Shown here: positions 9,068 through 17,828 of the stretch, piece after piece
Layout: each line of letters opens with the position of its first letter
How positions within the stretch are numbered: position 1 is the first letter of the stretch
NCBI RefSeq assembly: GCF_001639105.2
Contig: NZ_CP015285.1
Span: 550,501-614,500, forward strand
DNA from: Azospirillum humicireducens
GTDB lineage: Bacteria; Pseudomonadota; Alphaproteobacteria; Azospirillales; Azospirillaceae
Direction of reading: 5' to 3'
DNA: 64,000 nt
Translations under genes and position numbers: made by a program
The notes under the pieces: generated by a model
Seen by the model: the letters and a program-made list of their open reading frames with translations, nothing else
Databases searched by the model: none
What the model was told of the DNA's origin: nothing

Positions 9068-9976
9068 GTGGTCCGCCCCTATCTGCCGCTGAACGCCCTG
9101 CGTGCCTTCGAGGCGTCGGCGCGGCATCTCAGTTTCACCCGCGCCGCCATCGAGCTGTGCGTGACCCAGGCCGCCGTCAGCCATCAGGTCAAGCTGCTGG
9201 AGGAGCGTCTGGGCGCCAGCCTGTTCCACCGGCTGCCGCGCGGCCTTGCCCTGACCGACGAGGGCCGGGCGCTGCTGCCGACGCTGGAGGAGGCGTTCGA
9301 CCGCATCGGCGGGCTGCTCGACCAGTTCGAGGGTGGGCGGTTCCGCGAGGTTCTGACGGTCGGCGCGGTCGGCACCTTCGCTGTCGGCTGGCTGCTGCCG
9401 CGGTTGACGCGCTTCCGCGAGGCGCATCCCTTCGTCGATCTGCGCCTGTCCACCAACAACAACCGCGTCGACATCGCGGCGGAGGGGCTGGACTACGCCA
9501 TCCGCTTCGGCGACGGCGCGTGGCACGGCACCGACGCGGTCCACCTGTTCGACGCGCCGCTGTCGGTGCTCTGTGCGCCGGAGATCGCCCGTCGTCTGCG
9601 CGACCCCGCCGATGTCGGCCGCGAGACCCTGCTGCGCTCCTACCGGGCCGACGAATGGCCGGGCTGGTTCGCCGCCGCCGGGATGGAGCCGTCGGCCATG
9701 CCCCCGGTCAAGGGGCCGGTCTTCGATTCCTCCTCCCTGATGGTGGAGGCGGCGATCCAGGGGGCCGGGGTGGCGCTGGCCCCGGTATCGATGTTCCGCC
9801 GGCCGCTGGCGCTCGGCCTGATCGAGCAGCCCTTCGCCGTGACCGTGTGCAAGGGCGCCTACTGGCTGACCTCGCTGAAGTCGCGGCCGGGGACGCCGAC
9901 CATGCGTGCCTTCCGCGACTGGCTGTTCGCCATGGTCGCGGAAGACGGCACGGACCGAGCGGTCAGGGCAGGGTGA
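9068..9976 (+). CDS. LysR-family regulator, AmpR/GcvA-like
   Basis: DNA-binding transcription regulator of 302 residues. An N-terminal winged helix (about 5-65) begins LPLNALRAFEASARHLSFTR, and a LysR effector domain follows (about 92-295). Phrases such as NNNRVDIAAEGLDYAIRFGD, AWHGTDA, LLRSYRADEW and VFDSSSLMVEAA resemble AmpR, the beta-lactamase regulator that senses muropeptides. The start is GTG 9068. AmpR genes usually sit divergent from their target, but the upstream gene here is ackA in the same direction, so the target is unknown. The 3' end overlaps the convergent small gene by 14 bases. Confidence 0.85.
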   Translation: MVRPYLPLNALRAFEASARHLSFTRAAIELCVTQAAVSHQVKLLEERLGASLFHRLPRGLALTDEGRALLPTLEEAFDRIGGLLDQFEGGRFREVLTVGAVGTFAVGWLLPRLTRFREAHPFVDLRLSTNNNRVDIAAEGLDYAIRFGDGAWHGTDAVHLFDAPLSVLCAPEIARRLRDPADVGRETLLRSYRADEWPGWFAAAGMEPSAMPPVKGPVFDSSSLMVEAAIQGAGVALAPVSMFRRPLALGLIEQPFAVTVCKGAYWLTSLKSRPGTPTMRAFRDWLFAMVAEDGTDRAVRAG

Positions 9977-10217
9977 CGCGGCGCGGCGCCTGTTGCCGTT
10001 CGTCCCGACGCTGCCAGAAGCGCAGGCGCATCCGCGGCGCCATGAACCAGGCGATGGGGGCCGCCAGAACGATGCTGACGATCACCACGGTCGGCATCAG
10101 CGTCATCGCCTGCTCGGAAAAGCTGGGGACAGCCAGGACAAGGACGGTGCCGATGCCGAAGACCACACCCTGGATCATGCCGTAGATCAGGATGGCGAGG
10201 CGCAAGCGTGTGGGCAT
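9963..10217 (-). CDS. Small two-helix membrane protein, DUF2798-like appearance
   Basis: Predicted inner-membrane protein of 84 residues. It has a short basic start MPTRLRLAI, one hydrophobic helix at about 8-30 and a second at about 37-60, then a basic tail rich in Arg. ATG 10217 is preceded by GGAGCGACCCA, a good ribosome site. Length, two helices and the PTRL start recall DUF2798-type proteins; this is from memory and unproven. It converges on and overlaps the LysR gene. Its promoter would lie at the edge of the A+T-rich island. Confidence 0.65.
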   Translation of the reverse strand: MPTRLRLAILIYGMIQGVVFGIGTVLVLAVPSFSEQAMTLMPTVVIVSIVLAAPIAWFMAPRMRLRFWQRRDERQQAPRRVTLP

Positions 10218-10319
10218 TGGGTCGCTCCGGTGAAGAGGGGTGGATTGAACTGTTCGTTTTCCAACGCTCTTGGAACACGGAAAGTTGCGCATTTTTCATT
10301 GAGACAGCATATTCTCGGA

Positions 10320-10448
10320 ATGAGAGTAATTTCGGATTACCACTTCATTGTTAGGAGATTGCATGAGATGGTATTTCGCGATATGTTAGACGATGCGTGC
10401 CGAATCGTTGATAGATCAAGAATTCAGATCGGCAAGAACATCTTTTGA
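10320..10448 (+). CDS. Possible small ORF at the head of the A+T-rich island
   Basis: A 42-codon frame from ATG 10320 to TGA 10448. The predicted peptide begins MRVISDYHFIVRRLHEMVF and is rich in charged residues. It lies 44 bases before the island gene in the same direction and shares its low G+C. The ribosome site is weak and no family was recognised. It could be a leader peptide, a short partner protein or chance. Confidence 0.25.
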   Translation: MRVISDYHFIVRRLHEMVFRDMLDDACRIVDRSRIQIGKNIF

Positions 10449-10492
10449 TTTTTCGCTCTTTTAAGATTTATCGAAGAGGAACTCAGAAAGAA

Positions 10493-11275
10493 ATGGCAAA
10501 TTATACAAACAAAGCGGAAATATTAGCAGAGATATTCTCTATTCTTAACAAAAAATGCTCCGACATTCCAGGATTTGGTAGAACGCTTCTTCAGGCGTGG
10601 TCGGAGGTTCTTGGTGGAGATGGTAGGGATGACTATGATGTAATATTGAACATTTCAAAAGTTCGGTCTGAGCTTTATAAGCTCAGAGATCAGATAGAGT
10701 ATAGCAGAAAATTTAATAACCACCAAAAAATTTGGGCTGTTAGTGTCGTCTCTCAGTTTAATGATCTTTTTGATTTTGGGAATTTTGGGAAATTTTCGAA
10801 TGAATTCAAAAAAATATGTTCTGATACCAGTTGTGGAGCTTTGGGAGTGGTTGGGCATAGCTTGGGAGAGGAGTTCCGGGAGGCTCGAATCCAAGAAGCT
10901 GATGCCATTGAACTTGTAAAAATGCTTGAAGAAATAAGATCTATGCTTGAGACAAGTAGTATTTCTTTGAGTTTGAAGTATAACCTAAAAAAACACTTAA
11001 ACACCATGATATGGTGGCTTAGTCATCCAGAAATCACCAACTTGCAGGATGTTTTTGAAACGGTCGGCTCTGCGATGCTCATTGCAAAGCAGATGGAGGA
11101 ATACACTACGGAAGAATCTGGAATTGAGAGAGAATCTGAGAAGAAGATTGTAGATCGTGTTGGCGATGTGGCTAAAAAAATCGGCGGGATCATAGGTGTT
11201 GTTGCGCGCGGTGCGGAGGATGTTGAAAGGATTACGGATAGTGCAAGAAATCTTATTGGTGGCATCGGCCAATAA
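10493..11275 (+). CDS. Unrecognised protein on an A+T-rich island
   Basis: Predicted soluble, largely helical protein of 260 residues that I do not recognise. The N-terminal two thirds are charged, with a Trp-rich stretch MIWWLSHPEI near residue 180. The C-terminal 40 residues (about 215-260) alternate charged residues with glycine-rich hydrophobic runs (KKIGGIIGVVARG, NLIGGIGQ), which suggests an amphipathic or membrane-active tail. Base composition is foreign: 10501-10560 has 17 G/C of 60, against 41 of 60 at 11461-11520. ATG 10493 follows GAGGA with 12-base spacing; an in-frame TTG at 10445 is an alternative. It stands alone, without integrase or toxin partner. Recent transfer is likely; the function is unknown. 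Confidence 0.7.
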   Translation: MANYTNKAEILAEIFSILNKKCSDIPGFGRTLLQAWSEVLGGDGRDDYDVILNISKVRSELYKLRDQIEYSRKFNNHQKIWAVSVVSQFNDLFDFGNFGKFSNEFKKICSDTSCGALGVVGHSLGEEFREARIQEADAIELVKMLEEIRSMLETSSISLSLKYNLKKHLNTMIWWLSHPEITNLQDVFETVGSAMLIAKQMEEYTTEESGIERESEKKIVDRVGDVAKKIGGIIGVVARGAEDVERITDSARNLIGGIGQ

Positions 11276-11366
11276 ATGAATCTTTGCAAGATTCAGAGGC
11301 CGCAGTCCATATTTGAATTATCTTAGATATGTATGTAGAGAACTTAAGAGGAGGAATATTCATTTT

Positions 11367-11397
11367 GCATGGCCACTGCTATCGGCAGCGGCCATGC
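11367..11397. terminator. Hairpin between the island gene and pgi
   Basis: Arms GCATGGCCACTGC (11367-11379) and GCAGCGGCCATGC (11385-11397) pair over 13 positions with one mismatch around a five-base loop. It lies between convergent genes. There is no clear T-run on either strand, so it may be a weak bidirectional terminator. Confidence 0.45.
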
Positions 11398-11416
11398 ATA
11401 GAATACTAACTTAATT

Positions 11417-13386
<1,970 letters not shown>

Positions 13387-14784
13387 TCAGCTCCCCCCCT
13401 CGACCGTCCGCGTCGGCGACACGCCTTCGGGCTTGCCCACCAGCACGGTCAGCAGCTTCGCCGGGTCGAGCAGGCGCTGGGCGACGCGCTTGATGTCCGC
13501 CTGCGTCACCCCGTTGATGTAGCGGTCGCGCTGGTTCAGATAGTCGATTCCCAGATCGTCCCGCTTCACCTGCAGCAGGATGCGGGCGATGGCCTCGGTC
13601 GAGCCCAACTGCAGCGGGAAGGAGCCGGTCAGATAGGTCTTGGCGTCGGCCATCTCCTGGTCGGTCAGCCCGTCCTTCGCCATCCGTGCCCATTCCTGGC
13701 GGATGATGTCCAGTGCCTGTCCGGCCTTGGCGTTGACGGTGGAGCCGCCGGCCATCACCACGGCGGCATGGTCCATCGGGATCAGATAGCTGTAGACGCC
13801 GTAGCTCAGCCCGCGCTTCTCCCGCACCTCCTCCATCAGGCGGGAGCCGAAGCCGCCGCCGCCCAGCACATAGTTCATCACCGTGGCGGCGTACCAGTCG
13901 GGATCGTCGCGCTTCACCCCCGGCTGGCCCATCAGCATGACGGTCTGCGCCGTCGGGCGCGGCAGCAGGATGGTTTCGCCCAGACCGGTCATGGTGACGT
14001 CCGGGATCGGCTTCGCCTCGCTCTTCGCCGGCAGGGTGCCGAACAGCGTGTCCAACGCCTTGCCGAGATCCTCCGGCGAGATGTCGCCGGCGGCTGCAAC
14101 CACCAGCCGGTCGCGGCCGAACTGCCCCTTCGCGAAGGCGCGCAGGTCGTCCGGCGTGATGGCAGGCAGCGTTTCCAGCGTGCCGCGCACCTCGCCGCCA
14201 TAGGGATGGCCGGGGAAGGCGGTGGCGTAGAACTGGCGGCGCGCGACATAGTTGGGGTCGGCGAGGTCCCGCTTCAGGCTGGCCATGATCGACGCCCGCA
14301 TGCGGTCCAGCGCCTCGGGCGCGAAATGCGGCTCGGTCAGCGCCAGCCGGGTCAGCTCCAGCGCTTCCCCGCGATTCTCGGTCAGGGTGCGCAACGAGCC
14401 GCTGAACCCATCACGCCCGGCGTCGAAGCCGAGGGAGATGGCCTTGTCCTGCAGCCGTGCCTGGAATGCCTGCGAGTCATAGGGGCCGGCCCCTTCGTCG
14501 AGCATGGTGGAGGCGAGGTTCGCCAACCCCTCCTTGCCCTTGGGGTCGGAGCCGCCGGCCCCGTCGAAGGTCCATTCGATCGCCAGCACCGGAACCTTAT
14601 GGTCCTCGACCAGCCATGCCTCGATGCCGCCGGGGCTGACCACGCGCTTGATGTCCATGGCATGGGCGGGGGAGAGGAGAGCCAGCACCGTAACAAAGAA
14701 TACCGCAGCAATCAGGCGCAGATCCCCTCTCCCCCCTGGGGAGAGGGTGAGGGGGAGCCGCGGCGAGGAGATGGTTTTCGGCAT
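13387..14784 (-). CDS. M16-family peptidase-like protein, non-catalytic subunit type
   Basis: Secreted or periplasmic M16 (insulinase/pitrilysin-like) protein of 465 residues. ATG 14784 begins a signal peptide with hydrophobic core [12 protein letters not shown] and cleavage near SPAHA. The insulinase fold follows (VEDHKVPVLAIEWTF, NRGEALELTRLAL). The zinc motif HxxEH is absent: the equivalent position reads GLANLASTMLDEG. It is therefore probably the non-catalytic partner of the upstream M16 protein, as in two-subunit M16B proteases. The n-region of the signal peptide is encoded by a hairpin repeat (14725-14747). An upstream extension of the open frame through the next repeat is judged spurious. 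Confidence 0.85.
   Translation of the reverse strand: MPKTISSPRLPLTLSPGGRGDLRLIAAVFFVTVLALLSPAHAMDIKRVVSPGGIEAWLVEDHKVPVLAIEWTFDGAGGSDPKGKEGLANLASTMLDEGAGPYDSQAFQARLQDKAISLGFDAGRDGFSGSLRTLTENRGEALELTRLALTEPHFAPEALDRMRASIMASLKRDLADPNYVARRQFYATAFPGHPYGGEVRGTLETLPAITPDDLRAFAKGQFGRDRLVVAAAGDISPEDLGKALDTLFGTLPAKSEAKPIPDVTMTGLGETILLPRPTAQTVMLMGQPGVKRDDPDWYAATVMNYVLGGGGFGSRLMEEVREKRGLSYGVYSYLIPMDHAAVVMAGGSTVNAKAGQALDIIRQEWARMAKDGLTDQEMADAKTYLTGSFPLQLGSTEAIARILLQVKRDDLGIDYLNQRDRYINGVTQADIKRVAQRLLDPAKLLTVLVGKPEGVSPTRTVEGGS
14725..14747. repeat. Hairpin repeat inside the signal-peptide coding region
   Basis: CCCTCTCCCC and GGGGAGAGGG form a nearly perfect stem within the codons of the M16 signal peptide, encoding LPLTLSPGGRGD. 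Its sequence resembles the C/G-rich stems of the dispersed repeats elsewhere in the window. Confidence 0.65.
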
Positions 14785-14818
14785 GCGCTTCGCCAATCGG
14801 GAAAAGCCACGCAGTGCA

Positions 14819-14921
14819 TCCCCCTCACCCCGACCCTCTCCCCGCTCTCGGCGGACCAAAGGTCCGCCTGCCGCGTCAGCGCAAACGAAGTTTGCGCGTG
14901 AGCGGGGGGGAGAGGGGGAAG
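14819..14921 (-). repeat. Hairpin repeat, second family (copy C, inverted)
   Basis: Stem-loops GGCGGACC/GGTCCGCC (14850-14868) and GCGCAAAC/GTTTGCGC (14879-14897) lie between C-rich and G-rich flanks. This is the reverse-strand version of the element at 13265-13350. It separates the two M16 genes. Confidence 0.8.
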
Positions 14922-14951
14922 AAAGTCGATGGAAATGGAGTATGCTCATCC

Positions 14952-16349
14952 TCAACTGTCCTTTCCGGTCGGGGGCAGCAGCAGGCCGGTGACGTGGTTG
15001 GTCTGGCTCAGCACGGCGCGGGCGGCGGCGTTGACCCGATCGGCGGTGACGGCGTCGATGCGCACCGGCCAGCTTTCCACATCGTCCAGGCTCTGGCCTG
15101 TGGCGAGCGCCGCGCCCAGCGTCTGGGCCGGGCCGGTCAGGCTGTCGCGGGCATAGGCCGCGGCGGCCAGCATGCGCTTGCGGGCGGTGGCGACCTCCTC
15201 CTCCGTCACGCCGGATTTCAGCAGCTTGTCGATCTCGGCCCACAGCGCCGATTCCAGCTTGTCCATCGGCACCCCGGCGGCCGGGCTGGCACCGACGCTG
15301 AGCGTCGCCATGTCCCAGGCGGTCGCTCCATAGCCGAGCCATGCCGAGGTCGCCACCTTCTGGTCCACCACCAGGCTGCGGTAGAGGCGGGAGGTGGTGC
15401 CGCCGCTCATGATCTCTGCCAGCACCTGCAGCGCGTAGGCCTGACCGTCAGGATCGACCCGGTAGGACGGCGCGATCCAGGTCCGGCGCACCGACGGCTG
15501 CCGCACCTCCTCGTCACGCAGGACCACCTGCCGCGCGGCGCTCATCGGCGGTTCGCTCACCCGCTTGCGTTCCGGCACCGGACGGGCGGGGATGGCGCCG
15601 TAATAGCGCTCCGCCAGCGGCTTCAGCTCCGCCGCGGTGACGTCGCCGGACACCACCAGGATGGCGTTGTTGGGCGTGTACCAGGTCTTGTAGAAGCGCT
15701 CCGCCATCTCGCGCGTCAGCGCCGACATCTCCTGCGGCCAGCCGATCACCGGGGTGCCGTAGGGGTGGTGGACGAACATGGTGGCGTTGATCTGCTCGCC
15801 GATGCGGTCGGCCGGCTCGTTCTCGACGCGCTGGCGCCGCTCTTCGATGATGACGTCGCGTTCGGGATAGACCACCGCGTCGGTCAGCTTCAGGTTGGCC
15901 ATTCGGTCGGCCTCCATCCGCATCACCATCTCCAGCCGGTCGCGGGCGACGTTCTGGTAATAGGCGGTGTAATCGTAGCTGGTGAAGGCGTTGTCGCGTC
16001 CGCCATTCTTGGCGACGATGCGGCTGAACTCGCCGGGCGGAATCTGCTCCGTCCCCTTGAACATCAGGTGTTCCAGGAAATGGGCGATGCCGGACTGGCC
16101 GCGCTCCTCGTCGGCGGCCCCCACCTTGTACCAGACCATGTGGGTCACGACCGGGACGCGGTGGTTGGGGACGACCACCACCTGCATGCCGTTCGACAGG
16201 GTGAAGCTTTCGGGGAAGAACACCCCCTTTTCCGCCGCAAGGGCGGGCGGCGCGGCAATCGGCGCCGGCATCAGGGGGGCGGCGACGGTCATCGTCAGCG
16301 CCAGGAATCCGGCCGCGGCGAGGCGGCGGGCTGGGAAGTAGGCGGGCAT
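14952..16349 (-). CDS. M16-family zinc metallopeptidase, catalytic subunit
   Basis: Exported zinc peptidase of 465 residues. ATG 16349 starts a signal peptide (ARRLAAAGFLALTMTVAAPL). The catalytic motif HFLEH is present with the downstream acidic zinc-ligand region (PERDVIIEERRQRVENEP). The paralogous subunit at 13387-14784 lies about 170 bases downstream on the same strand, separated by a repeat. Together they look like the heterodimeric M16B pairs common in alphaproteobacteria. The substrate is unknown. The open frame extends upstream to 16463, but the signal peptide fixes the start. Confidence 0.92.
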   Translation of the reverse strand: MPAYFPARRLAAAGFLALTMTVAAPLMPAPIAAPPALAAEKGVFFPESFTLSNGMQVVVVPNHRVPVVTHMVWYKVGAADEERGQSGIAHFLEHLMFKGTEQIPPGEFSRIVAKNGGRDNAFTSYDYTAYYQNVARDRLEMVMRMEADRMANLKLTDAVVYPERDVIIEERRQRVENEPADRIGEQINATMFVHHPYGTPVIGWPQEMSALTREMAERFYKTWYTPNNAILVVSGDVTAAELKPLAERYYGAIPARPVPERKRVSEPPMSAARQVVLRDEEVRQPSVRRTWIAPSYRVDPDGQAYALQVLAEIMSGGTTSRLYRSLVVDQKVATSAWLGYGATAWDMATLSVGASPAAGVPMDKLESALWAEIDKLLKSGVTEEEVATARKRMLAAAAYARDSLTGPAQTLGAALATGQSLDDVESWPVRIDAVTADRVNAAARAVLSQTNHVTGLLLPPTGKDS

Positions 16350-16382
16350 GGGGGCTCCCGGATCAGGAGGTCCGAATCGAAA

Positions 16383-16411
16383 GGGGCGTCCTTCGCTGGG
16401 AAGGACGCCCC
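16383..16411 (-). terminator. Intrinsic terminator after bamF
   Basis: Perfect 11-base stem GGGGCGTCCTT (16383-16393) / AAGGACGCCCC (16401-16411). Read on the minus strand it is followed by TTTCGATT. It sits after the stop of the DUF3035 gene and before the M16 start, so it should end the ileS-lspA-bamF transcript. Confidence 0.7.
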
Positions 16412-16490
16412 CCGAAACTGGTGTGATGTCGCGCCCGGGACAAGGTTTGAACCGTCTGGTCACACGGGCCGGGGCGGTGAAGGAACCCGC

Positions 16491-17081
16491 TTAGAACAGG
16501 CCTTCCAGCGGAGCCTTGCGCTTGCGCTCGATCGTCGGGGTGGCGGAACCGTCCACCGACTTGCCCTGGGCCTGGGCCTCGCGCAGACGCTGCTGTTCCT
16601 TGGCCGGATCGACCACGGAAAGAGGCGGCTCCTGCGTCTGCCAGAACAGCAGCGAGTCGATCCAGCTCTTGTCGGCGATGATCAGCTGGGTGGTTTCCTG
16701 ATCGACCTTGGTGCGGATGTTGGGGTCGATGCCGTCACGCGCCGCGGCCTGGGCGACCAGCGACTTCTCGCCTGCGGTCGAGCCGGCCGCCGCCTTGGCG
16801 CCGCGCGCGGAGCCGCCGAAGACGGCACCGGCGGCCATCTGGGTCGGCGTGCTGTCCTGCGGACGGGCGGCGCCGGGACGGGGCTTCGGCAGGTCCTGCA
16901 GGCTGGGCGGCAGGGTCAGCGGAGCGCGGGAAACGACGGAGAATTCGTCGGGGCTCTGGCGGTCGAGACCGATGGAGCGGCGAACATCCGAGCAGCCGGC
17001 GAGCGTCAACGCCGCAAGCGCCAGCCCAAGCAGAGGAAGCCGAGTCCGGGGGAAGGAGAGGGCGGAGGAGATGCTGGTCAC
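16491..17081 (-). CDS. DUF3035 lipoprotein, BamF-like
   Basis: Predicted outer-membrane lipoprotein of 196 residues. The signal peptide ends in lipobox LAGC (Cys about 29), followed by the DUF3035 region with PDEFSVVSRAPLTLPP, a strong family signature. DUF3035 proteins are the BamF subunit of the beta-barrel assembly machine in alphaproteobacteria. The C-terminal half is low-complexity and charged. It is downstream of lspA, which encodes the signal peptidase that would process its own lipid-modified signal peptide. Confidence 0.88.
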   Translation of the reverse strand: MTSISSALSFPRTRLPLLGLALAALTLAGCSDVRRSIGLDRQSPDEFSVVSRAPLTLPPSLQDLPKPRPGAARPQDSTPTQMAAGAVFGGSARGAKAAAGSTAGEKSLVAQAAARDGIDPNIRTKVDQETTQLIIADKSWIDSLLFWQTQEPPLSVVDPAKEQQRLREAQAQGKSVDGSATPTIERKRKAPLEGLF

Positions 17082-17187
17082 GTTCGGAGGATCCCGTCGT
17101 CTGTCACGTCGTAGCGACCCGGCCCGGAGGTCGAGGCCGCATGGTCAGCGCTCGCCGGCGGTTATAACGCCACCGGCGACGGAACTC

Positions 17188-17691
17188 TTACGACTTTTCG
17201 CGGTCCGCGAACAGTCCGTCGATCAGCAGCAGGACCACGCCGACGCTGATTCCGCTGTCGGCCACGTTGAAGGCCCAGAAATGCCAGCCGGCGTAATGGA
17301 AATCGAGGAAGTCGACCACCGCCCCGTGCAGAAGCCGGTCGGCCACGTTGCCGACCGCGCCGCCGATGATGAAGCCAAGCGCCAAAGCCGCCAGCCGGCT
17401 TTCGGCCTGCCGCATCCACAGGACGAGGCAGACTGCGATCACCGCCGCGATTGCGCTCAGGACATAGGGCATCAGCGCCCCGCCGCTGGCGAAGGTGCCG
17501 AAGCTGACGCCGTAGTTCCAAACCAGCACGAGGTTGAAGAAGGACGTCACCTCGATGACATGCGGCACCGGCTGCATGACATGTTCGAGGATCCACCATT
17601 TGCTGCCCTGGTCGAGCACCACCACCACCACGGCGACGATCAGACCGAACAGCCAGTAGGAACGGGATTGGTTGGCGACGAAGGCGTTCAT
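17188..17691 (-). CDS. lspA: Lipoprotein signal peptidase (signal peptidase II)
   Basis: Inner-membrane aspartyl peptidase of 167 residues that cleaves prolipoprotein signal peptides. It has four hydrophobic helices, and the two catalytic Asp lie in GGAVGNVADRL and FNVADSGIS. ATG 17691 is chosen; the open frame upstream runs through the repeat and looks non-coding. It lies between ileS and bamF; ileS-lspA linkage is common in bacteria. The last segment, FADREKS, is a short charged tail. Confidence 0.95.
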   Translation of the reverse strand: MNAFVANQSRSYWLFGLIVAVVVVVLDQGSKWWILEHVMQPVPHVIEVTSFFNLVLVWNYGVSFGTFASGGALMPYVLSAIAAVIAVCLVLWMRQAESRLAALALGFIIGGAVGNVADRLLHGAVVDFLDFHYAGWHFWAFNVADSGISVGVVLLLIDGLFADREKS

Positions 17692-17725
17692 GTGAACTCC
17701 GGAAGCTGCCGCCCCCTGCCCCCGA

Positions 17726-17806
17726 CCCTCCCCCGCTGGGCGGGGGAGGGGGATTGGTCGTCGGGCGGCGGAGTTCCCTCCCCCGTCCAACGGGGGAGGG
17801 TTAGGG
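17726..17806. repeat. Dispersed two-hairpin repeat (copy D)
   Basis: Hairpins CCCTCCCCCG/CGGGGGAGGG at 17726-17750 and again at 17776-17800, then TTAGGG, separated by a linker ending GCGGCGGAGTT. Same arrangement and orientation as 8867-8967. It fills the gap between ileS and lspA. Confidence 0.75.
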
Positions 17807-17828
17807 TGGGGGTGATGCCGTGCCGGCC

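Noticed and set aside
14785..15342. In-frame upstream extension of the non-catalytic M16 gene
   Set aside because: It runs through the hairpin repeat and overlaps the catalytic M16 gene; a proper signal peptide begins at 14784.
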